Assembly: GCA_023388255.1 (NCBI GenBank)
Contig: JAEWGO010000001.1
Location: 1-64,000, forward strand
Direction of reading: 5' to 3'
Source of the DNA: Pseudomonadota bacterium
Lineage (GTDB): Bacteria > Pseudomonadota > Gammaproteobacteria > Xanthomonadales > Rhodanobacteraceae
Length of the DNA: 64,000 nt
Position 1 is the first letter of the stretch; each line of letters opens with the position of its first letter. The notes below the pieces were generated by a model that worked only from the letters and a program-made list of their open reading frames with translations, made no database searches and was not told the origin of the DNA. Below are positions 8,237-16,619 of this stretch, one piece after another. Position numbers and translations under genes: made by a program.

Positions 8237-11200
8237 CTATTCGCCGAGCGTCAACAGCGACGCATTGCCCCCCGCAGCGGTGGTGTTGATCGTCACGGTG
8301 CGCTCGGTCGCGAAGCGCAGCAGGTAGTGCGGGCCGCCCGCCTTCGGGCCGGTGCCGCTGAGGCCTTCGCCGCCGAATGGCTGCACGCCGACCACCGCGC
8401 CGATCTGGTTGCGGTTGACGTAGCAGTTGCCGACCTTGGCGCGCTTGGCGATGTGCTCGACGGTCGCGTCGATGCGGCTGTGGATGCCGAGGGTCAGGCC
8501 GAAGCCGGTCGCGTTGATCGCGTCGATGACGCCGTCCAGTTCGCTGGCCTTCCAGCGCACCACGTGCAGCGCCGGGCCGAACACTTCCTGGGTGAGCAGG
8601 CTCAGCGACGGGATCTCGTACGCGCGCGGGGCGAAGAACGTGCCGTGTTCGGCATCGGGTGGCAATGTCACCGTGTTGATGGGTTTGGCTTCGCGATCCA
8701 TGCGTGCGGCGTGCTCGACGAGGAACCTGCACGACGGTGCATCGATGACCGGGCCGACGTCGGTCGAAAGCTTGGCCGGGTCGCCGACGACGAGTTCGTT
8801 CATCGCGCCCTTGAGCATCGCGATCACCTTGTCGGCGATGTCCTCCTGCACGAACAGCACGCGCGCGGCTGAGCAGCGCTGGCCAGCCGAATCGAACGCC
8901 GAAGTGACCACGTCCTTGACCAGCTGTTCCGGCAGCGCCGAGGAATCGGCGATCAACGCGTTCTGGCCGCCGGTTTCCGCGATCAGCGCGGCGATCGGCG
9001 CGTTGCGCGCGGCCAGCGTGCGGTTGATTGTCCACGCGGTTTCAGTCGAACCGGTGAAGCAGACGCCGGCGACGTCGGGTTTGGTCAACAAGGTGTTGCC
9101 GAGCACCGAGCCTTTGCACGGGACGAACTGCAGCACCGCTTCCGGAACGCCGGCCTCGTGCAGCAGCTTCACCGCGGCGTGGCCGACCAGCGTGGTCTGG
9201 TCCGCCGGTTTGGCGATCACCGCATTGCCGGAGGCGAGGCCGGCGGCGACCTGGCCCATGAAGATCGCCAGCGGGAAGTTCCACGGGCTGATGCAGACGA
9301 ACACGCCGCGGCCGCGCAGGAACAGCTGGTTCGATTCGCCGGTCGGGCCGGGCAGGTTTTCCGGCGCGCCGAACAGCTTGCGCGACATCGCCGCGTAGTA
9401 GCGGCACATGTCGGCCGCTTCGCGCACTTCCGAGATCGCAGCCGGGATCGTCTTGCCGGCTTCGCGCACGCACAGCGCGATGAACTCGCCGCGGCGCGCT
9501 TCGAGCAGGTCGGCCGCGTGTTCGAGGATCGCGGCGCGGCTCGCGGCCGGCAGCAGATCCCAGTCGACTTGCGCGGCGACGCCGTTGGCGAGCGCCTTCT
9601 CGATCGTCGCGGCGTCCGCGTTCTGGCTGCGTCCGATCACCTGGCGGCGGTCGGCAGGATTGGTCACGTCGCGCGCGGCTTCGCCGGTTGTAGCGCCCGG
9701 CACCAGCGGTGCAGCGGTCCACGGCGCATGCGGCGTGTTGACGGCCTCGGCGAGGGCCTTGAGTTCGTTGTCGTTGGCGAGGTTGACGCCCATGGAGTTC
9801 TTCCTGGATACCGAGGTTGAGTTCTGCGCAAGCACGGAACTTTCGCCGTAGAGACCGACCGGCAACGGGATGCGCGGGTGCGGCTTGGAGGGAAATGCGC
9901 GCACCGTCTCGCACGGATCGGCGACGAGGTCGCGGACCGCCACGGCTTCATCGACGATACGGTTCACGAACGAGGTATTCGCACCGTTTTCAAGCAGGCG
10001 GCGCACCAGATAGGGCAGCAGGTCTTCGTGGCTGCCGACCGGTGCGTAGACGCGGCACGGCACATCGAGATTCTTCGGTCCGATGACTTCGCCGTACAGG
10101 TCTGCGCCCATGCCGTGCAGTCGCTGGAACTCGAACGGCCGGCCCTGCGCGTGATGGTGGATCGCCGCGATCGTGTGCGCGTTGTGGGTCGCGAACTGCG
10201 GATAGATCGCCTCGCTGCCGGCCGCGAACAGGCGCTTCGCGCAGGCCAGATACGACACGTCGGTGTTCGGCTTGCGCGTGAACACCGGATAGCCGACGAA
10301 GCCGCCCTCCTGCGCGCGCTTGATCTCCGAATCCCAGTACGCGCCCTTGACCAGGCGCACGCACCAGCGCCGGTTCGCGTTGCGCGCGGTTTCGGCGAGC
10401 CAGTCGATCACGAACGGGCAACGCTTCTGGTACGCCTGCACGGCAAGGCCGAAGCCGTTCCAGCCTTCCAGCGACGGATCGGCGAACACCGCGCCGATGA
10501 CCTCCAGCGAGAGCTCGAGGCGGTCCGATTCCTCGGCATCGACGGTCATGCCGATGCCGTTCTTCATCGCGAGTTGGGCGAGTTCGAGCAGCTTCGGCGT
10601 CAGCTCCGCGTGCACGCGTGCACGCTTGAAGGTTTCATAGCGCGGATGCAGCGCCGACAGCTTGACCGAGATCGACGGCGCCTCAAGCACGCTGGCGAAG
10701 GGTCCGCGCTTGCCAAGTGCGCCGATCGCATCCTTGTAGGCGCGGTGGTAGCGCTCGGCATCCGGTTGGGTCAGTGCGGCTTCGCCGAGCATGTCATAGG
10801 AGTAGCGATAGGCCGCGTTGTCCTTCTCGGCGGAGCGGTCCAGCGCTTCGTCGATCGTGCGGCCCATCACGAACTGGTGGCCCATGATGCGCATCGCCTG
10901 GCGCACGGCGAGGCGGATCACCGGTTCGCCGGCGCGCCCGACCAGGCGCTTCAGCGCGCCGGTGAAGTCACGGCGCGTCTCGTCGGCGAGGTTGACCAGA
11001 TGGCCGGTCAGCATCAGGCCCCAGGTCGAGGCATTGACGAATACGGAGTCGCTGCCGCCGAGGTGCTTCTTCCAGTTCGCCTCGCCGAGCTTGTCGCGAA
11101 TCAGCTTGTCCGCGGTCGCGCTGTCCGGGATACGCAGCAGCGCCTCGGCGACGCACATCAGCAGCACGCCTTCCTCACTGGAAAGGTCGTACTGGCGCAT

Positions 11201-11419
11201 GAACGATTCGACCGCACTCTGCTTGTCGGCGCGGGCACGCACCCGCGCGACCAATTCGGCGGCACGGGCGAGCACCAGCTCGCGTTCGGCCGGCGGCAGG
11301 CTAGCCTGCGCGAGCAGTTCATCGACCGCTTCGGTCTCGTCGCGCGACCAGGCGGTCGTGATGCGCGCCCAGGTCGGCGCGGCAGCAGGGGGCAATTCGG
11401 GAAGCAGGGGTTCGCTCAA
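8237..11419 (-). CDS. putA: Bifunctional proline dehydrogenase / L-glutamate gamma-semialdehyde dehydrogenase PutA
   Basis: Converts proline to glutamate in two steps, with FAD then NAD+, and channels the intermediate inside the enzyme. The PRODH barrel occupies about residues 150-470, with GMTVDAEESDRLE, RLVKGAYWD, FATHNAHT and the C-terminal RRLLENGANTSFV. The aldehyde dehydrogenase follows (about 540-1040) with SPWNFPLAIF, AKPADQT, the glutamate motif AETGGQN and the nucleophile Cys849 in GQRCSAAR. The end is at the family length for a 1060-residue, non-DNA-binding PutA; no ribbon-helix-helix domain is present. The start is taken as TTG at 11419 (LSEPLLPEL), because upstream sequence to 11692 is low-complexity and non-coding in character; the exact start is uncertain. 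Confidence 0.95.
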   Translation of the reverse strand: MSEPLLPELPPAAAPTWARITTAWSRDETEAVDELLAQASLPPAERELVLARAAELVARVRARADKQSAVESFMRQYDLSSEEGVLLMCVAEALLRIPDSATADKLIRDKLGEANWKKHLGGSDSVFVNASTWGLMLTGHLVNLADETRRDFTGALKRLVGRAGEPVIRLAVRQAMRIMGHQFVMGRTIDEALDRSAEKDNAAYRYSYDMLGEAALTQPDAERYHRAYKDAIGALGKRGPFASVLEAPSISVKLSALHPRYETFKRARVHAELTPKLLELAQLAMKNGIGMTVDAEESDRLELSLEVIGAVFADPSLEGWNGFGLAVQAYQKRCPFVIDWLAETARNANRRWCVRLVKGAYWDSEIKRAQEGGFVGYPVFTRKPNTDVSYLACAKRLFAAGSEAIYPQFATHNAHTIAAIHHHAQGRPFEFQRLHGMGADLYGEVIGPKNLDVPCRVYAPVGSHEDLLPYLVRRLLENGANTSFVNRIVDEAVAVRDLVADPCETVRAFPSKPHPRIPLPVGLYGESSVLAQNSTSVSRKNSMGVNLANDNELKALAEAVNTPHAPWTAAPLVPGATTGEAARDVTNPADRRQVIGRSQNADAATIEKALANGVAAQVDWDLLPAASRAAILEHAADLLEARRGEFIALCVREAGKTIPAAISEVREAADMCRYYAAMSRKLFGAPENLPGPTGESNQLFLRGRGVFVCISPWNFPLAIFMGQVAAGLASGNAVIAKPADQTTLVGHAAVKLLHEAGVPEAVLQFVPCKGSVLGNTLLTKPDVAGVCFTGSTETAWTINRTLAARNAPIAALIAETGGQNALIADSSALPEQLVKDVVTSAFDSAGQRCSAARVLFVQEDIADKVIAMLKGAMNELVVGDPAKLSTDVGPVIDAPSCRFLVEHAARMDREAKPINTVTLPPDAEHGTFFAPRAYEIPSLSLLTQEVFGPALHVVRWKASELDGVIDAINATGFGLTLGIHSRIDATVEHIAKRAKVGNCYVNRNQIGAVVGVQPFGGEGLSGTGPKAGGPHYLLRFATERTVTINTTAAGGNASLLTLGE

Positions 11420-11788
11420 GGCGGTTCTCAAGATGCAGTGGGCGCTTGCGTGAACCGCTCGCGCGAAGGCGCGTAGTGTAGTGAGGCGACCGGCGGCGGC
11501 CAAGATCGAAGGCGCCCCTCCGCGCACCAGGGCGCTGGCGAAGCGCGAGCGGTGGGGCGGGCTGCATGGATGCAAGAAACGCCATCTCCGGCGACCGCTG
11601 CTCCGCCGATTTGCTGTCGCGCGAGGCTGTCCGGACGCGGTTTGTTGTTGCCGCTGCCGCGCGCGGTCAACTATCATGCCCGTTTCATGCATCCCGATAC
11701 CCTCAAGGCTCCGGCCCGAGGCGGGCTGGCGCGCCGCGACGACGGCGACAACGGCGAATCCGAAAGTACTCGAAACTAGGTGATGGCG
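11420..11788. other. Divergent promoter region between putA and the cytochrome oxidase operon
   Basis: This 369-base stretch carries no gene. It must hold the promoters of both putA and ctaC. A candidate for ctaC is annotated separately at 11648-11677. Confidence 0.6.
11648..11677 (+). promoter_or_regulatory. Candidate sigma-70 promoter of the cta operon
   Basis: TTGCCG at 11648-11653 and TATCAT at 11672-11677, separated by 18 bases. It would give a leader of about 100 bases before ctaC. This is pattern matching only. Confidence 0.3.
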
Positions 11789-12688
11789 ATGATTTCATCC
11801 GGGGTCCAGCGCGCCAGTCGCGCCCTTGCGTTGCCGGCGTTGCTGGCAAGCGGCGCGGCGTTCGCGAATCCGCAGCCGTGGCAGCTCAACATGACGCCCG
11901 GCGTGACGTCGATCTCGCAGCGCATCCACGGCGTGCACATGCTCGCTTTCTGGGTCTGTGTGGCGATCGGCATCATCGTGTTCGGCGCGATGATCTACGC
12001 GATGGTGCGCTTCCGTAAGTCGAAGGGCGCGGTCGCCGCGACCTGGAGCCACAACACGGTGATGGAGGCGATCTGGACCACGGTGCCGATCATCATCCTG
12101 ATCGTGATGGCGTGGCCGGCGACCAAGTTGCTAGTCGACATGGCCAATGTCGAAAACTCCGACATGACCATCAAGGTCACCGGCTACCAGTGGAAATGGC
12201 GCTACGAATACGTCGACTACTTCAAGAAGACGCCGAGCGTGAACTTCATCTCGAGCCTGGACGCGGATTCCAATCGCGCGCGCCAGCTCGGTTCGGGCAT
12301 CGACCCGGCTTCGGTCAAGGATGGCGACTTCAACAGCTATCTGCTCAACGTCGACAAGCCGCTGGTGTTGCCGGTGGGCGTCAAGATCCGTTTCGTGATC
12401 ACCGCCGACGACGTGATCCATTCCTGGTGGGTACCGGTGCTCGGCTGGAAGCAGGATGCAATCCCCGGAATCATCAACGACAACTGGACACAGATCGATA
12501 CGCCTGGCGTGTACCGCGGCCAGTGCGCGGAACTGTGCGGCAAGGACCACGGTTTCATGCCGATCGTGGTGAAGGCGGTACCGAAGGCCGAGTTCGAGCA
12601 GTGGCTGGCGTCACAGGAAGCCGAGGCCGCCGCGGCGAAAACGGCCGCCACCGCGCAGGTCGCGCCAGCTGGCGAGTCCCGGGGCTGA
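11789..12688 (+). CDS. ctaC: Cytochrome c oxidase subunit II (aa3 type)
   Basis: Carries the CuA centre that accepts electrons from cytochrome c at the outer face of the cytoplasmic membrane. The product has a signal peptide (to about FANPQPW), two transmembrane helices (LAFWVCVAIGIIVFGAMIYA and TVPIIILIVMAWPATKLL), and a cupredoxin domain. CuA ligands are the His in DDVIHSWWVP and the cluster CAELCGKDHGFMPI (two Cys, Glu, His, Met). There is no C-terminal cytochrome c domain; the tail is Ala/Glu-rich. GTG 11780, ATG 11783 and ATG 11789 are all possible starts. I prefer 11789, 6 bases after AGGTG. First gene of the operon. Confidence 0.95.
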   Translation: MISSGVQRASRALALPALLASGAAFANPQPWQLNMTPGVTSISQRIHGVHMLAFWVCVAIGIIVFGAMIYAMVRFRKSKGAVAATWSHNTVMEAIWTTVPIIILIVMAWPATKLLVDMANVENSDMTIKVTGYQWKWRYEYVDYFKKTPSVNFISSLDADSNRARQLGSGIDPASVKDGDFNSYLLNVDKPLVLPVGVKIRFVITADDVIHSWWVPVLGWKQDAIPGIINDNWTQIDTPGVYRGQCAELCGKDHGFMPIVVKAVPKAEFEQWLASQEAEAAAAKTAATAQVAPAGESRG

Positions 12689-12700
12689 TCGATCACGCGC

Positions 12701-12746
12701 GCGTTCGTTCGCGAACGCAAGGTCAAACGCGGCGATTGATGGCCGC
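12701..12746 (+). repeat. Composite hairpin repeat, diverged unit A
   Basis: A hairpin GCGTTCG-TTCG-CGAACGC (12701-12718) is followed by GCGGC...GCCGC (12729-12746). Unit B at 12763 has the same two-hairpin layout, so the ctaC-ctaD gap holds a tandem, diverged pair. Confidence 0.6.
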
Positions 12747-12762
12747 ACCGAGTTTGAGTCGT

Positions 12763-12814
12763 GCGTTCGTCTTCGAACGCAAAGCGAAGAGAAAAAGCGG
12801 CCATCCGTGACCGC
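12763..12814 (+). repeat. Composite hairpin repeat, unit B (palindromic copy 2)
   Basis: Hairpin GCGTTCG-TCTT-CGAACGC (12763-12780), an A-rich linker, then GCGGCCATCCGTGACCGC (12797-12814), a copy of the palindromic repeat with one stem mismatch, then ACTTTTCAA. It ends 27 bases before the ctaD start. A related two-part unit is seen around 35913-35960. Confidence 0.7.
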
Positions 12815-12841
12815 ACTTTTCAATTACCGAGGTTCCAGGCC

Positions 12842-14479
12842 ATGGCCGCAGTCAATCCCGCCATCCACGACACGCATCACGATGCGCATGACGACCACGA
12901 TCACAAGCCGAAGGGCTTCCTGCATCGCTGGCTGTTCACGACGAACCACAAGGATATCGGGACGCTGTACCTGATCTTCTCGCTGACGATGTTCTTCATC
13001 GGCGGCTCGATGGCGATGATCATCCGCGCGGAACTCTTCAAGCCGGGCCTGCAGCTCGTGCAGCCGGAGTTCTTCAACGAAATGACCACGATGCACGCGC
13101 TGATCATGATCTTCGGCGCGGTCATGCCGGCTTTCGTCGGCCTCGGCAACTGGATGATCCCGTTGCAGATCGGCGCGCCGGACATGGCGCTCCCGCGCAT
13201 GAACAACTGGTCGTTCTGGATCCTCCCGTTCGCATTCTTCCTGCTGCTGGCCGAGATCTTCATGCCCGGCGGCGGCCCGCAGGGTGGCTGGACGATGTAT
13301 CCGCCGCTGGTGCTGGAAGGTGGCAGCAACGTGGCCTTCATGATCTTCGCGATCCACCTGATGGGCATCAGCTCCATCATGGGCGCGATCAACATCATCG
13401 CGACAATCCTCAACATGCGTGCGCCCGGCATGGACCTGCTGAAGATGCCGGTGTTCGTGTGGAGCTGGCTGATCACCGCGTTCCTGCTCATCGCGGTCAT
13501 GCCGGTGCTCGCCGGTGCCGTCACGATGCTGCTGACCGACAAGTTCTTCGGCACCAGCTTCTTCAACGCAGCCGGCGGCGGCGACCCCGTGATGTACCAG
13601 CACATCTTCTGGTTCTTCGGGCATCCCGAGGTCTACATCATGATCCTGCCGGCGTTCGGCATCATCTCGGAGATCATCCCGACCTTCTCGCGCAAGCCGA
13701 TCTTCGGCTACCAGGCGATGGTCTATGCGATCGCCTCGATCGCGTTCCTCTCGTTCATCGTGTGGGCGCACCACATGTTCTCGGTCGGCATGCCGCTCGG
13801 TGGTGAGCTGTTCTTCATGTACGCGACGATGCTGATCGCGATCCCGACCGGCGTGAAGGTGTTCAACTGGGTTTCGACGATGTGGGGCGGCTCGATGACG
13901 TTCGAGACGCCGATGCTGTTTGCTGTCGCGTTTGTCATCTTGTTCACGATTGGCGGCTTCTCGGGCGTCATGTGCGCGATCGTGCCGGCCGACTTCCAGT
14001 ACCAGGACACCTACTTCGTCGTTGCGCATTTCCACTACGTGCTGGTCACCGGTGCGATCTTCGCGATCATGGCGTCGGCGTATTACTGGCTGCCGAAGTG
14101 GTGCGGCAACATGTATTCGGAAAAGTGGGGCAAGATCCACTTCTGGTCGAGTGTGATCTCGGTCAACGTGCTGTTCTTCCCGCAGCACTTCCTTGGGTTG
14201 GCCGGCATGCCGCGCCGCATCCCCGACTACAATGTCGCGTTCGCCGACTTCAACATGATCTCGTCGATCGGTGGCTTCTGGTTCGGTGCGAGCCAGCTGA
14301 TCTTCGTCGGCGTCATCATCCACGCCGTGTACTTCTCGAAGAACCGCGCGACCGCGCAGGTTTGGGAAGGCGCGCACGGACTTGAATGGACGGTGCCGTC
14401 GCCGGCGCCACACCACACGTTCACGACGCCGCCGGTGATCACGCCGGGCATGCTTGCCCATGGCGACGTGAGTCATTGA
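12842..14479 (+). CDS. ctaD: Cytochrome c oxidase subunit I (aa3 type)
   Basis: The catalytic subunit: holds heme a and the heme a3-CuB centre where oxygen is reduced, and pumps protons. The product has 545 residues and twelve predicted membrane helices. Visible ligands are heme a His85 (TTMHALIM); CuB His261 with the cross-linked Tyr265 in FGHPEVYIM, the usual Glu of the D-pathway also lying in this motif; CuB His310/His311 (WAHHMF); and the heme histidines in VVAHFHYVLV. The N-terminus is His/Asp-rich (residues 9-21), which is common in Xanthomonadales. ATG 12842 is chosen because GAGG lies 9 bases upstream; longer in-frame starts run through the repeat. Flanked on both sides by palindromic repeats. 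Confidence 0.97.
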   Translation: MAAVNPAIHDTHHDAHDDHDHKPKGFLHRWLFTTNHKDIGTLYLIFSLTMFFIGGSMAMIIRAELFKPGLQLVQPEFFNEMTTMHALIMIFGAVMPAFVGLGNWMIPLQIGAPDMALPRMNNWSFWILPFAFFLLLAEIFMPGGGPQGGWTMYPPLVLEGGSNVAFMIFAIHLMGISSIMGAINIIATILNMRAPGMDLLKMPVFVWSWLITAFLLIAVMPVLAGAVTMLLTDKFFGTSFFNAAGGGDPVMYQHIFWFFGHPEVYIMILPAFGIISEIIPTFSRKPIFGYQAMVYAIASIAFLSFIVWAHHMFSVGMPLGGELFFMYATMLIAIPTGVKVFNWVSTMWGGSMTFETPMLFAVAFVILFTIGGFSGVMCAIVPADFQYQDTYFVVAHFHYVLVTGAIFAIMASAYYWLPKWCGNMYSEKWGKIHFWSSVISVNVLFFPQHFLGLAGMPRRIPDYNVAFADFNMISSIGGFWFGASQLIFVGVIIHAVYFSKNRATAQVWEGAHGLEWTVPSPAPHHTFTTPPVITPGMLAHGDVSH

Positions 14480-14558
14480 TTGGTGCGATCGTCCTTGATC
14501 GCTGCCTCCATGGCGGGAAATGTGCGAGTCGAAGCGTGTTGCACCTGCTGATCCAGAA

Positions 14559-14576
14559 GCGGCCATCCGTGGCCGC
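14559..14576 (+). repeat. Palindromic intergenic repeat, copy 3
   Basis: Perfect GCGGCCA-TCCG-TGGCCGC followed by ACTTTCCACCAACAGC. It lies in the 141-base gap between ctaD and the small assembly gene, in the sense orientation of the operon. Confidence 0.8.
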
Positions 14577-14620
14577 ACTTTCCACCAACAGCACAAGTTC
14601 AGGGTAGCGCGCGGGAAACG

Positions 14621-14752
14621 ATGAAAGAGCAGATCGCCAGCAACGACCAGCAAGCCCGTCGCGCGCATGCGCGGCGCACGGCCTTGTGGATCGGTGCAGT
14701 TGCGCTGGGGATCTACGTGATAGCGATCCTCCAGGTCGTGCTCAAGCGATGA
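14621..14752 (+). CDS. Small membrane protein of the cytochrome oxidase operon (43 aa)
   Basis: A 43-residue protein with a charged N-terminus (KEQIASNDQQARRAHARR) and a single membrane helix (ALWIGAVALGIYVIAILQVV). Small one-helix proteins of this kind are found between ctaD and ctaG in many Beta- and Gammaproteobacteria and are annotated as cytochrome oxidase small assembly proteins; the molecular role is not known. Its stop overlaps the ctaG start (ATGA), which supports it as a real coupled gene. GGGAAACG is the only weak ribosome site. Confidence 0.75.
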   Translation: MKEQIASNDQQARRAHARRTALWIGAVALGIYVIAILQVVLKR

Positions 14753-15330
14753 GCACGCAGTCCGACCGCAATCTTGGCGTGCTCAAGGTGGGTGCGATCG
14801 TCTGCGCCTGTGCGTTCCTGTTCGGTTTCGCGATGGTGCCGGTATATCGTGTCGTCTGCGAGCACGTGCTCGGCATCAAGCTGGTCGACGGAGCGGTCGA
14901 TCGCAGCGCTTTGGCCGGCATGGTCGAGGACACGAGTCGGACGGTCACCGTGCAATTCGTCAGCAACGTCAACAGCAAGCTGCCGTGGGCGTTCGCGCCG
15001 GAGCAGGCGACGATCGAAGTGCATCCGGGCAAGCTCACCGAAGTCTGGTTCGATGCGACCAACCACGGCGACGAGGCGATCGTCGGCAATGCGGTGCCGA
15101 GCATCGCGCCGAGCAACGTTTCGCCATACTTCAACAAGACCGAATGCTTCTGCTTCACCGAGCAAGTGCTGAAGGCGGGCGAGTCGCGCCGCATGCCGGT
15201 GCAGTTCTACGTCGACACGCGTCTGCCCAAGGACGTGCGCGAACTCACGCTGTCGTACACTTTCTACGCGAACGACGTCGCCACCCGGCGTCTGTCCGAA
15301 ACCGGCTCGCCGTTGCCCGCGGCGGGTTGA
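14749..15330 (+). CDS. ctaG: Cytochrome c oxidase assembly protein CtaG/Cox11
   Basis: Delivers copper to the CuB site of subunit I. The 193-residue product has one N-terminal membrane helix (VCACAFLFGFAMVPVYRVVC) and a periplasmic domain of immunoglobulin-like fold. The copper-binding motif is KTECFCFTEQ with Cys133 and Cys135. Family signatures such as VYRVVC, LPWAFAP and MPVQFYVDTRLP are visible. The start at 14749 overlaps the stop of the small upstream gene. Located between ctaD and ctaE, as usual. Confidence 0.95.
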   Translation: MSTQSDRNLGVLKVGAIVCACAFLFGFAMVPVYRVVCEHVLGIKLVDGAVDRSALAGMVEDTSRTVTVQFVSNVNSKLPWAFAPEQATIEVHPGKLTEVWFDATNHGDEAIVGNAVPSIAPSNVSPYFNKTECFCFTEQVLKAGESRRMPVQFYVDTRLPKDVRELTLSYTFYANDVATRRLSETGSPLPAAG

Positions 15331-15366
15331 ACCCCGTATTTGTCGAACTGATCGAGAACAGCCGCC

Positions 15367-16236
15367 ATGGCGCAAACACAAGGTGCTTACTACGTCCCCC
15401 ACGGCAGCCACTGGCCGATCATCGGGTCGTTCGGCCTGCTCGGCACGGTCGGCGGCGCCGCTCTCTGGCTGGATGAGGTCGATGTCTGGGGCAAACCGAT
15501 CATGGCGATCGGCATCGCGCTGCTGCTGGTGATGATGTTCGGTTGGTTCGGCACGGTCATCCGCGAATCCGTCGGCGGCAAGTACAACAAGCAGGTCGAC
15601 ACATCGTTCCGCATGGGAATGATGTGGTTCATTTTCTCCGAGATCATGTTCTTCGGCGCGTTCTTCGGCGCGTTGTTCTACGCGCGCGCGCTGTCGGTGC
15701 CGTGGCTCGGCGGTGAAGGTCATGGCGCGTCGACCAACTTCTACCTGTGGCCGCATTTCAGTGCGGCATGGCCGACCAACGGACCGGGCGATGTCGGCGG
15801 CGCATTCTCGATCGTGTCGCCGTGGGGCCTGCCGTTGATCAATACGCTGCTGCTGCTGTCGTCCGGCGTCACCATCACGATCGCGCACCACGCGCTGCGC
15901 GCCGGTCATCGCAAGCAGTTGCTGATCTTCCTCGCCGCTACCGTACTGCTCGGCGCGCTGTTTCTCGGCTTCCAGGCCCATGAGTACATGGAAGCCTACG
16001 AGCACCTGAACCTGACTCTCGGCAGCGGCGTCTACGGCAGCACGTTCTTCATGCTGACCGGCTTCCACGGCCTGCATGTCACGCTCGGCGCGATCATGCT
16101 CGCGGTGATCTGGTTCCGCTGCGCGAAAGGCCACTTCACCAAGGACAACCATTTCGGCTTCGAAGCGGTCGCATGGTATTGGCACTTCGTCGACGTGGTC
16201 TGGCTCGGCCTGTTCCTGTTCGTCTACGTGCTGTAG
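15367..16236 (+). CDS. ctaE: Cytochrome c oxidase subunit III
   Basis: A structural subunit of aa3 oxidase that stabilises the core and supports proton uptake. The product has 289 residues and seven predicted helices; typical motifs are WPIIGSFG at the N-terminus, MMWFIFSEIMFFGAFFGALFYAR, FQAHEYMEAYEHLNLTL, GSTFFMLTGFHGLHV and the terminal WYWHFVDVVWLGLFLFVYVL. Start ATG 15367 lies 37 bases after ctaG. The operon continues after an inward-facing small gene. Confidence 0.96.
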   Translation: MAQTQGAYYVPHGSHWPIIGSFGLLGTVGGAALWLDEVDVWGKPIMAIGIALLLVMMFGWFGTVIRESVGGKYNKQVDTSFRMGMMWFIFSEIMFFGAFFGALFYARALSVPWLGGEGHGASTNFYLWPHFSAAWPTNGPGDVGGAFSIVSPWGLPLINTLLLLSSGVTITIAHHALRAGHRKQLLIFLAATVLLGALFLGFQAHEYMEAYEHLNLTLGSGVYGSTFFMLTGFHGLHVTLGAIMLAVIWFRCAKGHFTKDNHFGFEAVAWYWHFVDVVWLGLFLFVYVL

Positions 16237-16347
16237 GCGCCCGGCAGCGGGAGTCGCGGATCGGATTCCCGCTTGCTGAAGGGAATCGACTGGATCGCCG
16301 TTTGCTTCCAACGATTCCCGATGCCGCAATCCCGGCGCCCGGTTTCT

Positions 16348-16557
16348 TCAGCCTCCGATCCCATGTGGCCGGATGATGCCGGTCCAGATGCCGAGGATGA
16401 CCAGCAGGATCAGCAGTACCGACAGCGCGATGCGCCGGGTCAATGCCTTCAGCGTGCGATCGCTCTGGCCCTTGTCGGTCATCATGAAATACAGACCGGC
16501 GCCGAGGTTGTAGATGATCGCCGCGAAGAAGAACAGGATCAGGACAGTGCCGAGCAT
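16348..16557 (-). CDS. Twin-transmembrane protein (DUF2909-like)
   Basis: A 69-residue protein with two membrane helices (VLILFFFAAIIYNLGAGLYFM and LSVLLILLVILGIWTGII) joined by the polar, positively charged loop TDKGQSDRTLKALTRR. This matches the small twin-transmembrane family often found next to cytochrome oxidase genes; its function is unknown. ATG 16557 follows GGGAGG by 7 bases. It is transcribed against the surrounding operon, between ctaE and the SURF1 gene, so the downstream cta genes probably need their own promoter or read-through past it. Confidence 0.8.
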   Translation of the reverse strand: MLGTVLILFFFAAIIYNLGAGLYFMMTDKGQSDRTLKALTRRIALSVLLILLVILGIWTGIIRPHGIGG

Positions 16558-16619
16558 GTGCAAGCCTCCCACGCGATGCCGGACGTCGGCAGCGCAGGCG
16601 AGTATATCGCCGCACCGAC

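Noticed and set aside
14500..14560. A full two-hairpin unit at the third palindrome
   Set aside because: The bases before 14559 match the first hairpin only loosely, so only the core palindrome is annotated.
12824..14668. A 614-codon open frame antisense to ctaD
   Set aside because: The product is a low-complexity His/Arg/Asp string, while ctaD on the other strand is unmistakable.
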